Part shown: piece after piece, positions 57,016-64,000 of the stretch
Position numbering within the stretch: the first letter of the stretch is position 1
Layout: each line of letters opens with the position of its first letter
Source: Pampus argenteus
Taxonomy: Eukaryota; Chordata; Actinopteri; Scombriformes; Stromateidae
Assembly (NCBI GenBank): GCA_036937835.1
Contig: CM072877.1
Span: 17,228,001-17,292,000 of the forward strand
DNA: 64,000 nucleotides
Direction of reading: 5' to 3'
Position numbers and translations under genes: made by a program
The notes under the pieces: model-generated
Told to the model about the DNA's origin: nothing
Database searches by the model: none
What the model saw: only the letters and a program-made list of their open reading frames with translations

Positions 57016-58335
57016 ATGAATTTTATTTTATTTTTTGCAGTGCTATCAGTACAATGTATTCATATGATCAACCGCTGTCAATAATCTTATCAATCTACTT
57101 AATGTGTTGAGATACATACTGCAGTAAATATGTTTGTCCTACAGTATGCATAGCAGAGAGTCTTCCCTGTATGTAATAAAACAGCTGCCCACACTGCAGG
57201 GATTTAATAAATTTCAGTGTTCATTTGTAAGCAAGTTTGACTAAATCATGTTTGACTCTTGGTCTGCATGTCACAAGTTAATTTAATAATCTCGGTATAA
57301 AACTAATGGAGAAAACATCGAATTCAAACACTTCTGTTCAGTGTGTTAACTGTAGTGTAAGTAAGCTGCAATTACAGCGATGACGATGCTACGACCTTTA
57401 AGGTTGGCATCCACCCGAGGCTTACATTTTCTCATGTAACTGACAAACCACATCAAACAATGATCATTTTAGAAAGAAAAAAAAGATGCATTAGTGTAAA
57501 TTATGAATTTCTTTTCCATGCAATTATTTCTGAAGTAATTAATCCCCCATGGCAGTTGTGTGGCTACAAGGTATTTGTCATAAAAACATTTTTTTCTTTC
57601 TCTTATTTCATCGCTGCAGGTCTGAGGCTGCCTGACTGGAATAGCTGCAGAACGGAAAGAGGATAAATGGCAGCGTGGCCTTTTTCCCCCTCTGAATACT
57701 TATTCACTTACATCAGCTTTCACCACTGAGCTAAACACAAAATATTATATATACAGTAGAGTACACACACACACACACACACACACACTATATGTGCACT
57801 CACACTCACATCCATTTCTGTGCAAAGTTGTTGTGCAAAGTCAACATAATACACATACTAAAGACACTCTCCTACACCCATTTATATGTGATGTGTGTAA
57901 ATGCATTGAATGTGAAGCCGGAGCATCTAATGTTATCCCTGATAAGAAAGTTGGTTTCAGTGTACGTGTTGCCAGACAAAAGGTGAAGGGGAGCGAATAG
58001 CTGCCCTGTAGAATCAGTGAGTACATTAAAAGCAGCCATATCGTCTTCTTGACTGGACCACATTGCTCATATATGATCACAGCAGGAAGAGGAGGAGGAA
58101 GAAATGTACCAACCCTTCTTATATTCCTCTCGCTATTACCACTCCAACCCCTGCGGACATCTTCCTCCTCGGGAGAAAAAGCAATCAGGCTGAGAACAGT
58201 CCTCCTGCAAGTCAGTCAGCACAGCAGGGGTCGAGCTAGTCCTTCTCTCAGCTCCCATCTTCGCCTCCTTGCTGGAGCTGCTCCACAGGAAGGTAGTGTT
58301 TCGGAGTTGGATGACTTATTTGGAGCTGTCCCTCG
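57016..58335 (-). other. ttll11: Presumed ttll11 3'UTR and flank
   Basis: It lies downstream of the ttll11 stop on the minus strand. Possible poly(A) signals on the minus strand (TTTATT on plus) are at about 57022-57032, which would give a 3'UTR of about 1.3 kb; the end is uncertain. A CA tract is at 57763-57788. Confidence 0.4.
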
Positions 58336-58649
58336 TCAGTTCTCCACGTTGGCCCTGAGAGTGCGAGGCTTGAGTCTTGGATGCAGCCGGTAGTCCTGGC
58401 TGGCCGCCCTTCGCAAGGGAGCCGGTGAGCAGAGCTGAGGGTTCGTGAGGCCCAGCGTCTGAGTCTTGATGGTTCGTGGCAGCGCCCTGCTGCAGCTCAC
58501 AGAGCGTCTGTCTTCCACCCCCGACTGGGACTCCAGCTGAGCCTCGCACAGCTCCAGCAGTGACGCTGCCTGCCCCCTCAGCGGCAGGGATTTGAACCTG
58601 CGACCTGCCAGGTGGAAAAAGGCTTCCACGAATGCTTGTAGTCCCATAC
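58336..58649 (-). CDS. ttll11: ttll11 last coding exon (C-terminus)
   Basis: Read on the minus strand: acceptor TTTTTCAG before 58649, then (G)MGLQAFVEAFFHLAGRRFKS, LPLRGQAASLLELCEAQLES and a basic, Ser/Pro-rich tail ending RTLRANVEN with TGA at 58338-58336. LQAFVEAFF.LA.R.FK.LPL matches the C-terminal region of human TTLL11; the tail after it is poorly conserved, as expected. The exon contributes 103 codons plus stop. Confidence 0.9.
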
Positions 58650-59971
58650 CTGAAAAACAGTGTGAAATACAAAGGCGGGAAGGTAAACATGAAATCAAAT
58701 GTGAGTGTCATTTTAAATAAAGAAATTATGCTCAATAAAGAGAAATAAAAAAAAAATCCAAACTAACCAAATTAATCGATGTAACTAACAGTCACAGCTG
58801 AAAAGCAAAAGCTATTTTAGATTATGTTAATCAGTGGCACGCTGATGCCGAGCGTGACAGATGGAAAAAAGAAAGAAAAAAGTTATACAAACTGTGGAGG
58901 CATACACATCCTCCATGTTGTTGTTTATACTCACTTCATCAACCACCTGTTCTTGCCAGGTGGTTGAAGCTTTCAACTATGGATGGTTGGATGAGGCAAA
59001 AATAAAAATAAAAAGTCAGTCTGTGATATACAGATTTTAATTTCTTTCTATCGGCAGGATTATTACTGAATACTCAGTTATGGAAGAAGGCAGGTTGATT
59101 TGTTTATCATTGAAAATACTTTTCCGTTATAATGAATAATAGTTTTCACATTGTTACTAGATTATACTAAATTATTCCGTTTTAAACAGCATTGCCTACA
59201 CCCACAGTGTAGCCTACACCCACAAGAAAAGGTGAACTTTATTTAAATGATGGTAGCAATACGCTGTCATAATTACACATGCGGGTAGCAGATAACAAGA
59301 GCAGGAGCAAAAGAGGATTTTTCACCCAGAGGTCTCCATAATACTTTCTACAGCAGTCTTCATTATTTTCTAATATCATAAGAGGAAGACAAAAGAGCAG
59401 AAGGATCAAGGAATTCATGGAGTGAAAGAAAAATACCGCACTGGAACAATATAAAGTTTGTCGGTCATTTGCTGTGAACTTTAAATAGATCACAGGAGGA
59501 GTCCAGGAGAACATTTACATAAATGTGTCCTTTTAAAACTTTGTCGTATATCCCAGTTAAATCAGAAAAAAAAAATCTTAACTGTGATTCTGATTCTTTA
59601 TTTTTTGCGAGCTTCACGCGTCCTCCTGATTCCCTAGAAGAAATAACAGACCCTGACACGGCTGTTCCGGAATACGTATGAGTTCATTTTAAATTCTGTA
59701 CAGGCTGCCTCCATCCTGGACCATGTGATCTCCATCCATCCGCTCCGCCTTGCAAACACACATCCTGTAAGGTGCAACATCTGAATAATTCATGCTGGAG
59801 AGTCTCTTCGCTGTCAAATTGCGATTTCAGCTCATTTCTATTATGAGAGCACAGTGTCAGAAGAAATCTAACAAGGAATGACAAGCAATTACCTGCAAGC
59901 ACATTATTTCTCTTTCTGTCCTCTACGTGTTGTTTCTCTGGGATGCTTTAGCGTGTATATATATGCGTTAC
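58650..59971 (-). other. ttll11 last intron
   Basis: GT-AG intron of 1322 bp on the minus strand. AT-rich, nothing recognised. Confidence 0.85.
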
Positions 59972-60078
59972 CTGCTTCTCTCGAGTCGGCCGCTGCTCCT
60001 GACCAACGTCGTGTGATGTCTATGTAGAGGATGTCCACTGAAGCCATGGTGAAATTACTGTTGCTCAGTTTACAGGTC
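59972..60078 (-). CDS. ttll11: ttll11 penultimate coding exon
   Basis: Minus strand: acceptor GTGCTTAG, exon of 107 nt, donor GCAG|GTAACG. Encodes (R)TCKLSNSNFTMASVDILYI and DITRRWSGAAADSREA(G). This matches the human TTLL11 stretch CKLSSSSLSMAAVDILYIDI followed by TRRW. Its phases agree with the flanking exons, and the intron before it is only 80 bp (60079-60158). Confidence 0.93.
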
Positions 60079-60158
60079 CTAAGCACAGTGAAGGAATCAC
60101 TCTTATATGTCAGTCGCTCATGTTTTGGGTTTTCATCTTTAGCTGAAACAAATCGTAC

Positions 60159-60404
60159 CTGATGAAGGTTCGGAAGGCAGTTGGACCCAGACGCATGTTG
60201 CCTTTGACCCCGAGGAAGCGTATGAACAGAGCTGCGATTCGCTCCACCAGCCGCAGGCAGTTAAACTGCTTGGTGTATTTGGGGTAGACCTGCTTCAGGC
60301 ACAGCGAGGGCAGAGCTCCTCCGTCATCCTGGCTCCTGTCTTGGGACTCCGCCTCCATGGGAATCTCCTCCCCGTGTTCAAACCCGCCAGCCTTCGGTTG
60401 GGAA
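60159..60404 (-). CDS. ttll11: ttll11 exon: conserved region after the TTL domain
   Basis: TTLL11 is a tubulin polyglutamylase of the TTL-like family, acting on axonemal and cytoplasmic microtubules. This minus-strand exon encodes an acidic linker (GEEIPMEAESQDRSQDDGG) and then LCLKQVYPKYTKQFNCLRLV and ERIAALFIRFLGVKGNMRLG followed by PTAFRTFI(R). The second half matches human LCLKQVYPKYAKQFNYLRLV almost exactly. The donor ATCAG|GTACG is clear; the acceptor (GACAAAAG before 60404) is my best choice from pyrimidine content. The ATP-grasp catalytic core is encoded further right, outside the window, so only the C-terminal third is seen. Confidence 0.9.
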
Positions 60405-63400
60405 CTTTTGTCATAGGATAACAGGACAGAAACGAGAATTTTAAAATCTACTGTGCTAGTTGACCAAGCATTTAACCAGCAGCTTTGGAGTCTTTCCACA
60501 GAGGAACAACTATAAAAAGTAAAGCTCTATATTTATTGCAGGACTGAAGTACGAAACCATAAGACCAACCCAGAGGGCTTCTGCAAGCTGAGTTACAGAT
60601 AGTCAACCACTTGAGGCAGATAAAGGCACCAAGCTTCTCCTTTGAGTCTGCACTTGCAGCCTGGCTTGGCGAGGGAAACAGAAAGAATAATGTATGAAGG
60701 ATAAATACTGACCCTTCAACTCTCTTTTCATTCCTGCATCTTTACGGCTTTTTCACTGACTGTGCTGACATGCGCAACGTTTTTCTGCACCGGTAGCAAG
60801 AGGTTAAACACTTTAGAAAGCAGCGTTTAATTCTTATAAAGAGAAAGCTGATACGCCTCAACAGGTTTGGATAAGTAATCTAGCAAAACAAATCCCAGAA
60901 AGGAAAGGAGACTTGAGTTGGAGGTAAAAGTGTGACTCATAAAGTACTTTATACCCAGTCGATGCCTCTTGAAAAGCCACAGTGGACCTCTGCAGTATTA
61001 TTCAGTGAAGGACAGTATTCAAAGAGAGCCTGAGCGCACACAAACCAATTCTTTTCAATCATCATCAATGCTTTTTGATGTTCTTTTTTTTTTGCATCAC
61101 GTTTGATTCTTTGAATGCTGATGAAAGCAGAAATATAAAAGCACTAATATTAATTACTGAAATTGCCTCGTTCAGTGTTCAGTTGTCTCGAAGTAGTCGG
61201 CTGTTTACGCTAACGTTTTATTTTTAAACCCGTTTTTCCAATAGCCAAAAATTAGCATTAGCATTATCACAGTTAATGTGAATTGCGGATGTAGCTTGCC
61301 AGTACTAGCATTATCGATCTGTTGAGGCAAGTACAAATTACTCCTGTATCATCCTTACTAGTACATCAAGTCCAGTGAGAGTCACCTAATTACCATTACC
61401 TTCAACCTCTGCAGAGGTCTAATTTTTGAGCGCCCTCAAGGACTACACCCATTAACACATACTAGGTGCAACAAAGAGGAACACACACACACACACACAC
61501 AGTTATATTCATAATACTGCTGACTTTTATGAGGCAGTTTCTTTCTGCATGAATTAGTAAGCAGTGTGAATGGCAGTGAGCGAGCACTGCTGAATGTTTA
61601 ATAGAATCAATCATCCCACAGCGGCCAGCAGGACACTAGCCACATGTATTTAGACAGAACAGGCTCGGCTAAAAACGGACACGTCTCCAACAGAAGCTGA
61701 CAGCCAGACAGACAGTGAGGGGAATGTCGACAAATGTCCTCAGCAGACAGACGGACGGACGGAGGAAAACGATGGAGGCCAAGCGAGAGGGTAAAAAGGT
61801 GAAGGATGGCAGGTTATTAAAGAGTGATACACAGGCCTGGTGCCAAGAGTGTTAGTTGAGCGTGCACAAGGAGAACTAGGCCTCATTCAGCTGACGTTAA
61901 CCTGCAGGAATGCTATGTCTGGCGAATAACTCATCAAAGAGTCGGTGACAGGAAATCAACATGTCTGAACATTTATCTCCATACTAACCGAAGTTGATTG
62001 CTGAAGCTTTTCTCAAAGCACGAGTCATACAAAAACACACTAACTATATTTACTTACATATATATATACTCATATACATATTGCACAACATTTAGTTACC
62101 TTGGGTTGCACTAAATCTACCTCAGCATGTGTTATTCTTTTTCATAAGGATGGAGGTGTGTGTGCCTATAAATATCACCTTTTTTTGTTCTAACCCACAC
62201 GCGCGCCTCTCATAATGTCTCATAAATCACCTCCAAGACATAATACACAAGATTAATGAGCTGAACGGTGAGAGAAGCACATGTCTGAGAGTCACTGATA
62301 TCATCACGCCCTCCTCCTCATAAATCCCCATATATATCGCTTCCCCCTTAGTCTCCAAAATGCCATATTTTTACGTCCCTTGTTCAGCCATTTTCTATTT
62401 ACCCATCTCTCTTATGTAAGCTTTCACTCTGTCTCCTTTAAATAGCCTCACAGTTTTTACTCAGCTGTACATCATATTATGTGCCTGGTCAGTTCTTACC
62501 TTTCTCCCACTTCATCTTGACGAGTGAAATTCGCGCCAGCAGTGAATTCAGTATGAAATCTGCGTTCTGAATGACTGAATTTCATCCATCCCACTACAGA
62601 ACAGCTGTTGGCAAACAACAGCGCAGCTATATTTATTTACTGTATTGGTCGGACCATCTGTCCAGTACACAAATCACTTAACCTCCCAGAACCACGTTGG
62701 AAATATTTTTGTTTGTGCTCCGAATGACAACTTGGTACCGATTCTAAAAGTTTTCAAATTAAAAAAGAAGAAACTGAAATGAATCTAACTCTTAATCCAT
62801 GCACGTGAATGACGTCCTAAACCATTTCTTATTAAAAGCTATAATCCACTGGGGGTCCTTGACATTTTATTATGATACGGTGTCATCAAAACTCTTTAAA
62901 TAACATTTTAAAGCTATCATAAATTATGTTAGCTTTAATCATTTCTTGGTTGGCCATTTTCTATATTTTTGTCTCATGTGCAGAGCCAAACCAACAATGA
63001 ATTGATCTTACTTACTAAGTATTGTATAAACACACACACCAATGATTCACGCTGTAACAACCATCTAAACAAACGTACCAAACGAGCGTGTTCTCCATCA
63101 GACAGAACATGTATGTGCAACGCTTCTGCCGTTAGCTCCGCCCATTCATACACACACTGAATGACTAATGACTTCTTATTTTGTGTTGGCTACAGTGATG
63201 ATTACATTTTTCGGAGCATATCCAATCTAATGACTAATTTGAGAAACATTAGCATTAGCTAGTTGGGACATGATTAGCATACTAATACTAACAAATCTTT
63301 GTGTTTGGGGTGCACAGATTTTCAGAATTATACTGAACTACAACAGAAGTATTACTGCAGTGTGATTTTATTGTGAAAATTGATTTTTGTAGATGTTTTG

Positions 63401-64000
63401 GCCCTCTGTCAATCATCATCATCCCAGATCTCTGAACACACGTCCCACACACCTGCACCCTATTACCGGACAAACCACTATTACTTCCCTTTTTATATTA
63501 TTATGTCATTTATTACTATTTGTTGGTATTATTGCTCTCTAGAAATATTATTGCTAAGGAAATCATTATATTTTTTCACTCTCCTGGACTTATTCCAAGC
63601 GCTCCCATCAGCCCTACACATGTCCTTATTAGTGGCCTTATTAGTGTCACTGCCTTATCTCCGGCTCACTATAAACTGTGATACACTTTTACTGAGACAA
63701 CGAATTCAATCTCATTAAAGATCACTACACTTGTTCCCTTGATGATGTACATTGCCCAGTCTGCCCTTAAGCTTCTTTTTAACCACATGACTGCAGATTG
63801 TAAATACTAACTCTCTAACCTTGAGATTGTCTATAAAGATACTCTGCTACTACCTGGATGGCTTGAGGAGGCTTAAAAATTCGGAGCAGAAGTAGTAGAA
63901 GTATCGTTTTAAAGAAGTGAATAGGTACACACACTGAAGTGAGACCTATATTTTACAGCACAATTAGTTGTCATTCTTTTAAAAGTTATTGTATAAGAGT
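60405..64000 (-). other. Presumed ttll11 intron reaching the window edge
   Basis: No further TTLL11 exon is recognised up to 64000. It holds a CA tract at 61483-61501 and a partial copy of the TTAA inverted-repeat family at about 62953-63012. Confidence 0.6.
62953..63012 (+). mobile_element. Partial copy of the TTAA inverted-repeat family
   Basis: Reads 'ggccattttctatatttttg', 'tctcatgtgcagagccaaac' and 'caacaatgaattgatctta', matching the arm of the 22992-23272 element. The sequence after it (to about 63160) may be more of the same family's interior. Confidence 0.5.

Noticed and set aside
57580..57670. Acceptor-like TTTCATCGCTGCAG followed by a short open frame on the plus strand
   Set aside because: No donor, no conserved peptide and no partner exon; it lies in the presumed 3' flank of ttll11.
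1..64000. CRISPR array, prokaryotic operon, viral genome or rRNA genes
   Set aside because: Regular repeats here are microsatellites or a 156-bp tandem array without spacers; all real coding sequence is split by spliceosomal introns typical of a vertebrate.

Overview
The window is nuclear DNA of a ray-finned fish, most likely a percomorph teleost. The evidence is vertebrate genes split by GT-AG introns of 80 bp to 9 kb, many CA/TG, AT and poly-purine microsatellites, and relics of repeat families common in spiny-rayed fish (a tRNA-derived SINE, a TTAA-flanked inverted-repeat element, and 'GTTAGC/CATTAGC'-rich repeats). I see no bacterial, viral, CRISPR or rRNA content.

Two protein-coding genes are present and face each other. 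The plus-strand gene is dab2ip, the Ras GTPase-activating scaffold DAB2IP/AIP1 of the SynGAP family. Thirteen coding exons between 24264 and 49759 join without a frame break into 1064 codons plus stop. That matches the human isoform that begins MPRLKESR (about 1065 aa as I remember it). The order is PH segment, C2, RasGAP, a long low-complexity Ser/Pro region, then a C-terminal coiled coil ending in GEFRNSSNC. The 3'UTR follows, with several poly(A) signals up to about 52.6 kb. The exons for the longer N-terminus were not found and probably lie to the left of the window. A possible alternative non-coding first exon ends at 8889.

The minus-strand gene is the 3' end of ttll11 (tubulin polyglutamylase TTLL11). 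Its last three coding exons are at 60404-60159, 60078-59972 and 58649-58336; the tubulin-ligase catalytic exons lie beyond the right edge. In human, DAB2IP and TTLL11 are also neighbours and convergent, so this is conserved synteny.

Layout: 1-8.4 kb, no gene seen; 8.5-8.9 kb, candidate dab2ip 5' exon; 8.9-24.3 kb, presumed intron; 24.3-52.6 kb, dab2ip; 52.6-57 kb, intergenic, with a 156-bp tandem repeat, a repeat relic and several CTCF-like motifs; 57-60.4 kb, ttll11 3' end; 60.4-64 kb, ttll11 intron.

I found no new biological system. The points most worth checking are the predicted uORF/start overlap created by the alternative 5' exon, a TG tract next to the exon 10 acceptor, a weak donor on exon 12, loss of the poly-proline tract, the palindromic transposon relic, and the tandem array at the dab2ip 3' end. 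Gene identities rest on recalled family sequences. No alignment or database search was run.
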